This document shows, in pieces, positions 52,022-60,986 of a stretch of DNA of 64,000 nucleotides. The stretch comes from an uncultured Lachnospiraceae bacterium (GTDB taxonomy: Bacteria > Bacillota > Clostridia > Lachnospirales > Lachnospiraceae): the NCBI GenBank assembly GCA_902776305.1, contig CACYPS010000029.1, positions 23,777-87,776 of the forward strand, given 5' to 3'. Each line of letters starts with the position of its first letter. The first letter of the stretch is position 1. Made by a program: the position numbers and the translations under genes. Below the pieces are notes generated by a model that was not told the DNA's origin, searched no databases, and was given only the letters and a program-made list of their open reading frames with translations.

Positions 52022-55000
52022 TTAATTTCCCTGCTTCTTAAGCTTAATGTTCTTAACAAGCTGCCATGCACTCAGCAATGTCAGCAGCGCGCACACTCCG
52101 ATCAGTCCGTAGATCGCCATCTGCCACCACGGTGTATTCGGCTCGATATGTGTATCAGCGTTCCAGCCGTTCATTGCGTTGGAGTTAACAACTGTGTAGA
52201 GAATGTTGTGCATTGCTTCGCGCATCTCCGTCACCATGTACGGATCGCCTGCCATCTTGCCGGCTGCCGCAGTGTGGATCATCGGCATCGGGCTGTCCCA
52301 GATATCGGAACCGCCGATCAGACCATCCGATACGTCCATGTACTGGCTGAGACCGGAGAAGTCCGTGATGGACATGCCGCGCATACCGCACTCGCCGCGG
52401 AGATAAGCTGTCTGCAGATTGTAATTCTCGCCGCACCACTGAGCACCCCAGCGGTTGAAACCGGACATGACGCACCATGCGCCGCCGTCGATGATCGCGC
52501 GGTCTGCGACTTCAAGATAAAGCTCACGTGCTGTCTGCTCATTGAGCCATGTGTTAACGCCTCGTCTTGATGTCTCGGAATCGTTCAGTGCCACATGCTT
52601 CAGGTATACATACACACCCTTGGACTGGATGCCCTTCGTCTCAGCCGTGCAGATCGCACCTGCTGCAAACGGATCTTCCGAATAGTACTCAAAGTTACGA
52701 CCGGAATACGGTGTTCTGTGCATGTTGATACCCGGTCCGTAAAGTCCCGAATAACCCATGTCAAGGCAGTCATTGCCGATGCAGCGTCCGACATCTTCCA
52801 TCAGTTCAAGGTTCATAGTTGCGGTCATGACATCTTCTGATGTGTAGCACATAGCGGACTTGCCGCCGACCAGAGATGCGGTGAGACCCTGCGGGCCATT
52901 TTCATCTTTTGTAGCTGCCTTGGATACGCTCTCGCAGGCTGCTGTGTTGTGGAAACCGAGTGTGATGGTGTTGACCATCTCTTCAAATTTAAGCTGATCC
53001 AGCAGCTGCTCCCAGCGCTCATCATCGTAATCTGCGCCGATCAGCTCAGCGATGGACATCGTTCCGCCGGAAGCGAGTGTCGGCATAGTCGCATCGGTAT
53101 GCTCCTCTGCTTTGTACTGAACGAAATCAAGAGCCGCTGCAAGATCGTCGTTCATTGTAAGTTTCTGGCGTGCTGTCGGGAATGTTCCCTCCCAGTCGCT
53201 GCGGCTTAAGTATGTGACTTCACCCGGTTTCAGGCTGCTCTTGTTCGGGTCGGACTCGTCGAAGAGATTTGTGATCTCAGCGCCTGTCGCCTCAGACTTC
53301 GCATAGGTGGTCGTGTCGAGCTCGGCATTTGTCCATTTCCATACAAGATCCTTATTACCCGCTGCATCCATTCCGTCTGCTTCCGTATATCCCTTTGCAG
53401 CAAGAATGTTGTTGACAGCTTCATGAGAGCCCATGCCGATCGTGAAGTAATAATCGCCGGCGTCTAATACGTAGGTCTTGGCTGCATTTGCATCATATGT
53501 GCGAAGCTCTCTCTTCGGAACGCTGACCTTAACGACCTCGGAAGCACCGGGCTCAAGGACCTGCGTCTTGCCGAATCCGCAGAGTTCTACGGAAGCTTTC
53601 TCAATACCGTTTGTCTTGTCATACTCTGTGTACGGGGACTGGAAGTAGACCTGTACCGTCTTCTTTCCCGCAACATCGCCGGAATTTGTGACTTTGACTT
53701 CTATATCGAAGTTGTCGCCGTTTTCCGTGACTTTATAATCACTGAAGTCAAATCCCGTGTAGCTCAGGCCGTAACCGAACGGATAAGCCACTGTCGTGTC
53801 ATAGTCAAATTCGCCGGTCTTGGCTGTGCCCATGACGACATCCTCGTATCTGGTCTCCGCGTAGCGATATCCGAGATAGATGCCTTCCTGGTATACGCTG
53901 TACATAGCCTGGACATCTGCACCCTCTGTATTCAGGCCGTAGCTCTCATAGCCCTCGTACGGAACCGTATAGAAGTTCACAACTGCCGGGTTCTTCATGT
54001 TGTCATACCAGTAGGTGTCAACGAGAGAGCCTGACGGTGCAACCGTACCGGAGAGAAGACGTCCCACGCCGATCGCGCCTGTCTGTCCTACGTCGCCGAT
54101 CCACATGCAGGAGTCGATTCCGTAATCCTCGCCGCAGATTTCCGGATTCAGGAAATCCATCTCGATGGCGTTGGATGTGTTGAGAAGGACAACAATTCTC
54201 TTGAATGTTCCGTCATCTTTCAGGGCTTTCAGGCCTGCAAGCAGATCCTTCTCTTCCTGGGAAAGTGCGAGGTAATCGCCGTCACCTTCCGTGCCCATGC
54301 CGTAATTTACGTTATCAAGCTTGGCCTCAGCCTCCTCCTTACCGTTCTCGGCATTTTCTCTCTGCTGCAGGGCAGACTCCGCATTGGTCTGTGTCATCAA
54401 AGATACGGATGCGTCGCCGTCCGGAAGATCGGCACCTTCACCGCCGGATCTTGAGAGAACAACGATTGCTGCGTCGCCGTAATCTGCAAATGTAGACTCG
54501 TTCGCACTCTCAACCTCCGCCCACGGCGCCTCGTTCACGCCGTACTGTGTGTTGGCTGCGAGCGAGTCGGAGATCGACGCCGGTGTGAGTCTGCTGTACT
54601 TATCGGAAGTGGATGTGTACCAGTCCCAAAGTGTCTGGTTAATCTCGATTCCTTCCTGAGTCAGTGCATCCTTCAGGGTCGGAGCCTGGCTTGTATCGAC
54701 GGATCCTGAACCTGTTCCGCCGTATAAAAGGTCAACGCTTCCGCGTGCGAAGAGGGATACTTTTGCGCCGTCGGCGAGCGGAAGGGCCGCGTTGTCATTT
54801 TTCAGAAGAGCAGCACCCTCCGCCTCGACCTGCGCGCAGAGTTCCTTTTCATAATCCCATCTTGCATCTTCAGACTCGAAATCACTTGTAAAATACATGG
54901 AATCCTTATCATATCCGACGATCTTCGAATATGAGGTGTTAAGTGCCACGTTGATTGTTGTGGCATACTGGTTGGCGATCACGTTGCCAACTACCGACCC

Positions 55001-55066
55001 GACTGTGAGGGCGGCGGTGAGGCCTGTTAAGATGCCCCATTTTGCGACTTTTGCCTTTTTAGCCAT
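52022..55066 (-). CDS. membrane-anchored GH3 glycosidase with permuted domain order
   Basis: 1014 aa from the ATG at 55066 (GGAGAG upstream). Residues 8-30 form a membrane segment and residues about 981-1003 another. The GH3 domains are in reversed order: the alpha/beta-sandwich (ALLKNDNAALPLADGAKVSL at about 90) and the fibronectin-like domain (FGYGLSYTGFDFSDY...) come first, and the (beta/alpha)8 barrel last (NGPQGLTASL, GLYGPGINMHRTPYSGRNFE, YVYLKHVALNDSE). The nucleophile lies in GMSITDFSG (D about 902). This permutation is known from rumen beta-glucosidases such as Butyrivibrio BglA. 28 bp behind GH2. The topology (both ends in the membrane) suggests display at the cell surface. Confidence 0.88.
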   Translation of the reverse strand: MAKKAKVAKWGILTGLTAALTVGSVVGNVIANQYATTINVALNTSYSKIVGYDKDSMYFTSDFESEDARWDYEKELCAQVEAEGAALLKNDNAALPLADGAKVSLFARGSVDLLYGGTGSGSVDTSQAPTLKDALTQEGIEINQTLWDWYTSTSDKYSRLTPASISDSLAANTQYGVNEAPWAEVESANESTFADYGDAAIVVLSRSGGEGADLPDGDASVSLMTQTNAESALQQRENAENGKEEAEAKLDNVNYGMGTEGDGDYLALSQEEKDLLAGLKALKDDGTFKRIVVLLNTSNAIEMDFLNPEICGEDYGIDSCMWIGDVGQTGAIGVGRLLSGTVAPSGSLVDTYWYDNMKNPAVVNFYTVPYEGYESYGLNTEGADVQAMYSVYQEGIYLGYRYAETRYEDVVMGTAKTGEFDYDTTVAYPFGYGLSYTGFDFSDYKVTENGDNFDIEVKVTNSGDVAGKKTVQVYFQSPYTEYDKTNGIEKASVELCGFGKTQVLEPGASEVVKVSVPKRELRTYDANAAKTYVLDAGDYYFTIGMGSHEAVNNILAAKGYTEADGMDAAGNKDLVWKWTNAELDTTTYAKSEATGAEITNLFDESDPNKSSLKPGEVTYLSRSDWEGTFPTARQKLTMNDDLAAALDFVQYKAEEHTDATMPTLASGGTMSIAELIGADYDDERWEQLLDQLKFEEMVNTITLGFHNTAACESVSKAATKDENGPQGLTASLVGGKSAMCYTSEDVMTATMNLELMEDVGRCIGNDCLDMGYSGLYGPGINMHRTPYSGRNFEYYSEDPFAAGAICTAETKGIQSKGVYVYLKHVALNDSETSRRGVNTWLNEQTARELYLEVADRAIIDGGAWCVMSGFNRWGAQWCGENYNLQTAYLRGECGMRGMSITDFSGLSQYMDVSDGLIGGSDIWDSPMPMIHTAAAGKMAGDPYMVTEMREAMHNILYTVVNSNAMNGWNADTHIEPNTPWWQMAIYGLIGVCALLTLLSAWQLVKNIKLKKQGN

Positions 55067-55094
55067 TTTCTTTTCTCTCCTTATTCTGTAAAAC

Positions 55095-57017
55095 TCACAC
55101 CCAGTTCGCGCTCTTCGATTTTGACTTCTTGAGCGTATACGCCGGATTTGCCTTAGATACCTTCTTGAATACCGCCTCGTCGACACATTCGCCGGCCTCG
55201 GCCCTGACACTCGTCTCGCCTGAGAGCTTCACGTCAAATGTGAAGATATGCTCTCCCTGCTGAGTACCGACGGGCTCGCCATCTGCATACAGTGTCACGG
55301 ACGGCTGATTGGAATATACCTTGACCTTGATGGTGTCCTTCGCCCTGTCCGTAAAGCGCTTTGATGCGATGTGAACAAACGGCTCATCGCTCCAGTAAGC
55401 TTTATACAGATAGAAGCTGTCCTTCTTGGTCTTTCTGTCAAATGTCACCAGCCCCTTATGGTTCATACCCGGCTCGCCGCCCTGGTCTCTCGCGTCGGCC
55501 GCGAAATCGAACATGTTCCAAACGTATGTCGCCCACATCCACGGATGTCGCTTGAAGCACTCGAGCATGTACTCGTGATAAATCGCCTGATACTCCTCAG
55601 TATGATCTCCTCTCTTCGGGGTCTCGCTGTGAAGATTCGGCATGCCCTCCGCGCCGTACTCGCTGTAGCAGAGTCTCCTCTTCGGCCACTTTTTATGGAA
55701 GAAACCGAGGAACAGGTCGTTCAACTGCGGGCACGGGACATACCAGCCGAGGTACAGGTTGTATCCGACCAGGTCGCTGACCTTGTGCACAACGCTGTCA
55801 AACGGATTACACATCGCATAGCATGCAAGTGTCGTAAGTCTCGTCCTGTCCATCTTGTGGCAGAGATCGTTGAGCGCTTTGTGGTTGCTCATCATGTCCG
55901 CGTGATCCTTTGTGGATATGGTGATCTCATTGGAGATACCCCAGCAGACAATGCACGGATGGTTATAGTTCTGAATGATCAGTTCCTTCATCTGGCTGAT
56001 CGTGTTCTCGCGCCCTTCCGGCATATGTTCGGAAATGTAAGGAATCTCAGCCCAGACGACCATGCCGTATTCATCGCACAGATCGTAGAAATACTGATCG
56101 TGCTGATAATGGGCGAGTCGAATTGTATTTGCTCCAACCTCGCGGATGAGCGCCATGTCCTCGTCGTGCTCGGCCTTGCCGATTGCATTTCCAACGCCCT
56201 TGCGGTCCTGATGCCTCGATACGCCGTGAAGCGGATACGGTACGCCGTTCAGGATAAAGCCCTTCTCGGTGTCGAATTCGAACGAGCGAACGCCGAACCG
56301 AATCTCTCTCTCATCCATGACCTGCCCGTCCGTAATCAGCATGAGGTGTGCCGTGTAGAGATACGGATCCTTCACACCGTTCCAGAGATGCGGCTCATCA
56401 ATGGTAAGGATCGCCTTCTGACCCTCACCGGTTGTGACAACATCGCCTTCTGCATCGAGAATCTCAATTTTGACCTCACCCTGCCCGGTGATCCAGCTCT
56501 GAATTCTCACTTCGGCTTTGCTGCCCTTGACGAGCGGGGTGATCTTCACGCCCGGTCCGCCGTAATGATCCATGTCGAAGTGATTCTTCTTTACGACCAG
56601 AAGCTTTACCGGTCTGTAGATGCCGCCATAAAATGTAAAGTCTGCCTTCTGCGGATAGACACGGCTGTTCACGGTGTTATCCACTTTCACACGCAGCTCG
56701 TTCTCTTCTGCGAGGAGCTCCGTGACGTCCGCTCTGAAGGTGGAATAGCCCCCGTCATGCTGCATGACGGATGTGCCGTTCACGAAGACTTCGGCGGAGG
56801 CATTTGCTCCGTTCAGCTCGAGATAGACCTGCTCTGTCTCCGGATCGAAGTCCGGTCTCTCAAAGGATGTCTCATAGTTGCAGGTGGTGCGGAGATAATC
56901 GTTTCCTCCGTCCTGACCGTCCAGGGCGTTCCAGGTGTGCGGCAGATCCACCTGAATCGGGTCTTTCCCCGGCTTTGTGAACATCCAGTTTTTGTCCAGA
57001 ATGATTTCTTTTCTCAT
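55095..57017 (-). CDS. GH2 beta-galactosidase/beta-glycosidase
   Basis: 640 aa from the ATG at 57017 (GAGAGGG upstream). Sugar-binding domain (WNALDGQDGGNDYLR...), immunoglobulin-like domain, then TIM barrel with GVSRHQDRKGVGNAI, IRLAHYQHDQYFYDLCDE, acid/base glutamate in CWGISNEITIS and nucleophile in LCYSEYGAEG. After WMWATYVWNMFDFAADARDQ a C-terminal beta domain (DUF4982-like, NQPSVTLYADGEPVGTQQ) follows. No signal peptide. First gene of the GH2-GH3-transporter-GH1 run. Beta-galactosidase is most likely (pectin galactan side chains); beta-glucuronidase is possible. Confidence 0.88.
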   Translation of the reverse strand: MRKEIILDKNWMFTKPGKDPIQVDLPHTWNALDGQDGGNDYLRTTCNYETSFERPDFDPETEQVYLELNGANASAEVFVNGTSVMQHDGGYSTFRADVTELLAEENELRVKVDNTVNSRVYPQKADFTFYGGIYRPVKLLVVKKNHFDMDHYGGPGVKITPLVKGSKAEVRIQSWITGQGEVKIEILDAEGDVVTTGEGQKAILTIDEPHLWNGVKDPYLYTAHLMLITDGQVMDEREIRFGVRSFEFDTEKGFILNGVPYPLHGVSRHQDRKGVGNAIGKAEHDEDMALIREVGANTIRLAHYQHDQYFYDLCDEYGMVVWAEIPYISEHMPEGRENTISQMKELIIQNYNHPCIVCWGISNEITISTKDHADMMSNHKALNDLCHKMDRTRLTTLACYAMCNPFDSVVHKVSDLVGYNLYLGWYVPCPQLNDLFLGFFHKKWPKRRLCYSEYGAEGMPNLHSETPKRGDHTEEYQAIYHEYMLECFKRHPWMWATYVWNMFDFAADARDQGGEPGMNHKGLVTFDRKTKKDSFYLYKAYWSDEPFVHIASKRFTDRAKDTIKVKVYSNQPSVTLYADGEPVGTQQGEHIFTFDVKLSGETSVRAEAGECVDEAVFKKVSKANPAYTLKKSKSKSANWV

Positions 57018-57366
57018 GTTTTTCCCTCTCCCAGACATACTTGGTTTCTAACTGTCTTTACTTTATAAAATCGGAAATTTTTTATCAATCGGTTTGGTTT
57101 TAGTGGTCATTTTCGCGACATAAGTGGTCATTTTTTGAAAAAACAATGATGAAAATCTCAGGCACGGCAACTGACATGAATGATGAAAACGGATGCTCGG
57201 CTATTTTGAGTGTTCAGACTTAACGATTTGTTGTAAAATGGTCTTCAAATCGAATCACCAGTATGTGCCTTCAAATAGTGGCAGTCGGCAATTGTTCAGC
57301 CGATTCACATTTAATTCAAGGATTCGAATTTTTCAAATGAGAACTCACTGAAACGAGGATAAAGAT
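57018..57366. other. intergenic region with possible IS21-like end fragment
   Basis: TAGTGGTCATTTT occurs at about 57101 and AAGTGGTCATTTTTT at about 57122, separated by CGCGACAT. Such closely repeated GTGGTCATTTT motifs resemble the multiple terminal repeats of IS21-family elements, but no transposase is present. The region also holds the divergent promoters for GH2 and ybaK; I cannot pick them confidently. Confidence 0.35.
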
Positions 57367-57831
57367 ATGTCAGTAGAATTGGTCAAGAAATATTTTGAGA
57401 ATACCGAACTTGAGGGAAAGGTCCTGGAATTCCCCACTTCGTCAGCCACAGTCGAACTTGCCGCGGACGCCGTCGGCACAGAGCCCGACAGGATAGCGAA
57501 GACCATGGCGTTTCTCCTCGGAGATGAAGCCATTGTGATCGTCGTATCCGGCCTGTCCAGAATAGATAATAAGAAGTTCAAGGCACAGTTCCACACAAAG
57601 GCAAAGATGATTCCTTTCGCCGCTGTGGAAGAATATCTGGGACATCCGCCGGGAGGAGTGTGCCCATTTGCATTGAAAGAGGGCGTGAAGGTATACCTCG
57701 ACGTTTCGCTTCGGGCTCACGAGACAGTATTTCCCGCGGCGGGATCTGAGAACAGTGCGATTGAGACTACGATCGATCAGTTGGAAAGATTTACTTCCTA
57801 CGAAGAGTGGGTGGATGTATGCAGGAAATGA
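57367..57831 (+). CDS. ybaK: YbaK/EbsC-family aminoacyl-tRNA deacylase
   Basis: 154 aa, ribosome binding site GAGGAT. It hydrolyses mischarged Cys-tRNA(Pro) or a similar substrate. YbaK-domain blocks: TSSATVELAADAVGTEPDRI, AKTMAFLLGDEAIVIVVSG, then KKFKAQFHTKAK (conserved lysine region), HPPGGVCPFAL and VYLDVSLRAHETVFPAAGSE. Full length. The HAD gene begins inside its last codons, so the two are translationally coupled. Confidence 0.92.
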   Translation: MSVELVKKYFENTELEGKVLEFPTSSATVELAADAVGTEPDRIAKTMAFLLGDEAIVIVVSGLSRIDNKKFKAQFHTKAKMIPFAAVEEYLGHPPGGVCPFALKEGVKVYLDVSLRAHETVFPAAGSENSAIETTIDQLERFTSYEEWVDVCRK

Positions 57832-58742
57832 AACAAACAGTTCAGGAAGAAAGATTTACGGTTTCGAAAGGACGCGACATTGGCCGGGATGAGGAGCCTG
57901 CTGTTTCAGTTGAAAGTTGTTTCGGCCGGGACGAGGAGCCTGCCGTTTTGATTGAGAAACCGGCGATCAAAGCAGCATTCTTCGACATAGACGGAACCCT
58001 GTTCTCGCACAGGACGCAGTGCGTCCCGGAGAGCACCCTTCGCGCGCTGAAGTACCTCCGAGAAAAGGGTATCCTCTGCGCAATTGCGACAGGTCGACAT
58101 ATATCCGAGATGAAGGAAATGAATTTTCTGAATTACGGGTTCGATGCTTATCTCACACTGAACGGGCAGCTCTGTCTGGACAGCAATCTGGAAACACTTT
58201 TCGGATCGCCCATGGAGGGAGATAACCTTCGAGCGATGGTAGACATCTTTGAAAGCCGTGAGGTTCCGGCAATTCTGCTTTCCAAAGACCGCATGTATAT
58301 CAATTTCGTAAACAATGCTGTACATTCAGCTCACAGGGAGATTCATACCAGCATTCCGGAAGTCGGAAAATATGCAGGCGAACCGATTTATATGGGCGTC
58401 ATCTACTGCACAAAGGAAGCAGAAAGACCGTTCGCTGAAAAGCTGCAGGGCTGCAATATAACAAGATGGAGCAGACACGGCCTCGACATTATCCCCGGAA
58501 ACGGTGATAAAGTCGAGGGGATCCGGAAGTATATCGAACTCAATAATATAACGAAGGACGAAATCATCGCGTTCGGAGACGGGGAAAATGATATCGGCAT
58601 GCTCTCATACGCCGGCATCGGCGTAGCTCTCGGAAACGCCGAGGACGAGGTGAAAGCTGCCGCTGATTATGTGACGGCAGATATAGACGAGGATGGGGTG
58701 TGGAAGGCTTTGGAACATCTCCAAATCATTGTTCCTGAGTAA
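57819..58742 (+). CDS. Cof-type HAD phosphatase with repeated N-terminal extension
   Basis: 307 aa if started at the ATG at 57819 (a GTG at 57807 is an alternative). HAD motif I FFDIDGTLFSH begins only at about residue 49; motif II ATGRHIS, and motif IV FGDGENDIGMLS are intact, with a Cof-type cap. The extra N-terminal 45 residues contain a tandem repeat: GRDEEPAVSVESCF and GRDEEPAVLIEKP, reflecting a DNA duplication. The body is like the HAD at 47591. Substrate unknown. Overlaps ybaK by 13 bp. A start nearer the HAD domain cannot be excluded. Confidence 0.85.
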   Translation: MQEMKQTVQEERFTVSKGRDIGRDEEPAVSVESCFGRDEEPAVLIEKPAIKAAFFDIDGTLFSHRTQCVPESTLRALKYLREKGILCAIATGRHISEMKEMNFLNYGFDAYLTLNGQLCLDSNLETLFGSPMEGDNLRAMVDIFESREVPAILLSKDRMYINFVNNAVHSAHREIHTSIPEVGKYAGEPIYMGVIYCTKEAERPFAEKLQGCNITRWSRHGLDIIPGNGDKVEGIRKYIELNNITKDEIIAFGDGENDIGMLSYAGIGVALGNAEDEVKAAADYVTADIDEDGVWKALEHLQIIVPE

Positions 58743-58751
58743 GAAATTCAC

Positions 58752-60047
58752 TCACGGCACCGGAATCAGGAGTTTCAGCACAAAGCACCCGTTCTCCACC
58801 TTGGCCACCATATTCCCGCCATACTTTTCCACAGTATGGCGGATACTCTTCACACCATATCCGTGATAGCCGTTGTCCTCCTTCGTCGTAAGCGGCAGGC
58901 CGCCGACGAACTTCGGCGTCTTCGTGACAGGATTTATGATCTGAACCGCTACGAAACATTTCTGCTTGAATATCATGATATCGATCTGGCGCTCAGCGTC
59001 TGTCTCTGCTTTGGAGACTTCCTCGATCGCATTGTCGATGGCATTTCCGAAAATTGTATAAAGATCCACCGGGTCCATGAAAGAAAGCTGCGCTCCGTCA
59101 GCCACACAATTTATCTTAATCCCCTTCTCTGTGCAGACAAGGCTCTTCTCAGTCAAGATGGTATCAAGGACCTCGCTGCCGGTCTTCACGATTGACTCGT
59201 AAATCCGGATTGAACCGGCAATCTCATCAAGATACCTGTCACGCTCCGTGTTCCTGTCCGCGCTTCTGTAGGCGCGGATCTGGTGCTTGAGATCGTGGCA
59301 TTTGTGATTAATCAGCTCTATATTTTCCTTTGTCAGTGCATACTGATCCCGCTGCTGCTGCCAAAGTACGTTCAGCGTCGCAAGCTCCTGCTGCATGGCG
59401 GAGTTGCGGAACATTTCATTCTCCATGTACAGCATAATAAGAAGACAAAGCTCTCCGAGCAGTGCGGCCATCCAGTCATGATTCGATATGATTTCGGACG
59501 TACTGATCGGATATTGAAGAGCGATGATTTCATACAGAATTCCTCCCAGCAAAGCCAACGCGGTCTGTCTGGGTCCGATCTCGAATTGTCCGCCCTTCCT
59601 GATCGTCGAAGATACGAACCTGTAAAGCATGCAGAGACCTGCTGCCGGCAGGACAATCATCAGAAGAATATCAGGAATACCGGGAATGTGCTCCGGACCG
59701 AAGAGCATTATTGAGAGCAGGGTGCGCATTTGCAATAAATACTGGCTGCACAGCGCTCCCCATATCACGCAATAGAGCACTTCTTTCCATGGCTCTTCGG
59801 AAAGAAAAAATCCGCAGGCAAGGAGCAGGGCAAATATCCCGCCTCCCCAGAATGCCCGCGACACTCCGAGGCGGGTAATACAAATGAACAGGAGCTCTCC
59901 CGCACATATGAAAGCTGCCCCGGCGGCTATGATTCGCCATCTCCAACCTTCGCGAAGGTCACCGGGGAACAGGAAAATCACTGCCCCCGCATATGCAGTC
60001 AAGAGTATTATGAGGCTTTCTATAATTCCCGGCAGCATCTGACTCAT
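58752..60047 (-). CDS. sensor histidine kinase, GHKL (AgrC/VirS-like)
   Basis: 431 aa. The N-terminal half has about six to seven hydrophobic segments (to residue about 205), then a coiled stretch and the H-box NHKCHDLKHQIRAYRS with the phospho-accepting histidine. The C-terminal GHKL ATPase has FGNAIDNAIEEV (N-box) and GYGVKSIRHTVEKYGG (G-box). This layout is that of AgrC-type peptide-sensing kinases. Its start overlaps the response-regulator stop by 4 bp. No agrB/agrD-like genes lie nearby, so the signal is unknown. Confidence 0.9.
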   Translation of the reverse strand: MSQMLPGIIESLIILLTAYAGAVIFLFPGDLREGWRWRIIAAGAAFICAGELLFICITRLGVSRAFWGGGIFALLLACGFFLSEEPWKEVLYCVIWGALCSQYLLQMRTLLSIMLFGPEHIPGIPDILLMIVLPAAGLCMLYRFVSSTIRKGGQFEIGPRQTALALLGGILYEIIALQYPISTSEIISNHDWMAALLGELCLLIMLYMENEMFRNSAMQQELATLNVLWQQQRDQYALTKENIELINHKCHDLKHQIRAYRSADRNTERDRYLDEIAGSIRIYESIVKTGSEVLDTILTEKSLVCTEKGIKINCVADGAQLSFMDPVDLYTIFGNAIDNAIEEVSKAETDAERQIDIMIFKQKCFVAVQIINPVTKTPKFVGGLPLTTKEDNGYHGYGVKSIRHTVEKYGGNMVAKVENGCFVLKLLIPVP

Positions 60048-60751
60048 CTCGCCTCTCCCATAAAGTCCGTTAGCGCATTCAGGAAGGAAGTCCTGGATCG
60101 CCTGCTGATTTCAAGCTCCGTCCCGGCAACAGTCACCGTATCTTTGCTGATTCGCTCCACGTGGCTGAGGTTGACGATGTACCAGTGGTTGCATTTGACA
60201 AAATGATACTTAGCCAGCTGCTCCTCGACCGATTTCATGGTGCCCCGCATCGTGTAATCACCGTTCATAGTGTGATAAATCAACATGCGGTTCTGTACTT
60301 CCACATAGTATATCTGGCGGACGCTGACTTTGACCACACCGTCGCGGAGCGTAAGAAGGATCTCGTCATCCACTCTCTGCCTCGCGCGATCCACCGCTCT
60401 CTGAAAGCGAAGCTGGAAGGTGTAGTAGGTGAGCGGTTTGGTGATAAAGTCCAGCGCCCCGACTTCATAGCCGTGGATAGCGTAGTTGGCGACATTTGTG
60501 ATGAACATCATAACAACTTTTTCGTCCACTTTGCGGATCTTTCTTGCTGCGTTCAGCCCGTCAAGAACGGGCATTTCGATGTCCAGAAGCAGGATGTCGA
60601 ATTCCGGGCTGTAATTTGCGACGATCTCATTGCCGTCCCGGAAAACACTGACTTCAATCTCCTGCCCGTTCTCCTCAGAGAATCTGCGGACATACTTTTG
60701 GAGCTGCTTTATATATTCTTCTTCGTCTTCAACGATTGCGATTCTTAACAT
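60044..60751 (-). CDS. LytTR-family response regulator
   Basis: 235 aa from the ATG at 60751 (AAGGA upstream). Receiver domain with acidic pocket IVEDEEE, phospho-acceptor D57 in LLLDIEMPVLDG and the conserved lysine in DFITKPL, then a C-terminal LytTR DNA-binding domain (about 130-235: LTLRDGVVKVSVRQIYYVEV, FVKCNHWYIVNLSHVERI). It forms a translationally coupled AgrA/AgrC-like pair with the kinase. LytTR regulators bind direct repeats in promoters; targets are not evident here. Confidence 0.92.
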   Translation of the reverse strand: MLRIAIVEDEEEYIKQLQKYVRRFSEENGQEIEVSVFRDGNEIVANYSPEFDILLLDIEMPVLDGLNAARKIRKVDEKVVMMFITNVANYAIHGYEVGALDFITKPLTYYTFQLRFQRAVDRARQRVDDEILLTLRDGVVKVSVRQIYYVEVQNRMLIYHTMNGDYTMRGTMKSVEEQLAKYHFVKCNHWYIVNLSHVERISKDTVTVAGTELEISRRSRTSFLNALTDFMGEAR

Positions 60752-60986
60752 GATTTTCCTTAATACACTTTTCGGAAGCTGCACAGTAACTTTCGATGAT
60801 CGGGTTCGTAAAGAAATTTATCTAAACAAATTAAGAATATCGTATCGGAAAAATAATTTCAAGAATTCCCATTATATTGAACTTCGCTTTCAGCGCATCC
60901 GTACGAGGTTTTGTCGATAAAAAGCAGAAGGACAATTCCAAATGTAGTATAATCTGAAAAAATGTGATAAAAGGAAGGGCTAATCA

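Noticed and set aside
55371-57068. 565-codon plus-strand frame opposite the GH2 gene
   Set aside because: It has no ribosome binding site or family features, while the GH2 gene on the minus strand is complete.
60752-60986. AgrD-like autoinducer peptide near the LytTR/GHKL pair
   Set aside because: No short ORF with ribosome binding site and AgrD-like leader is visible, and there is no AgrB gene.
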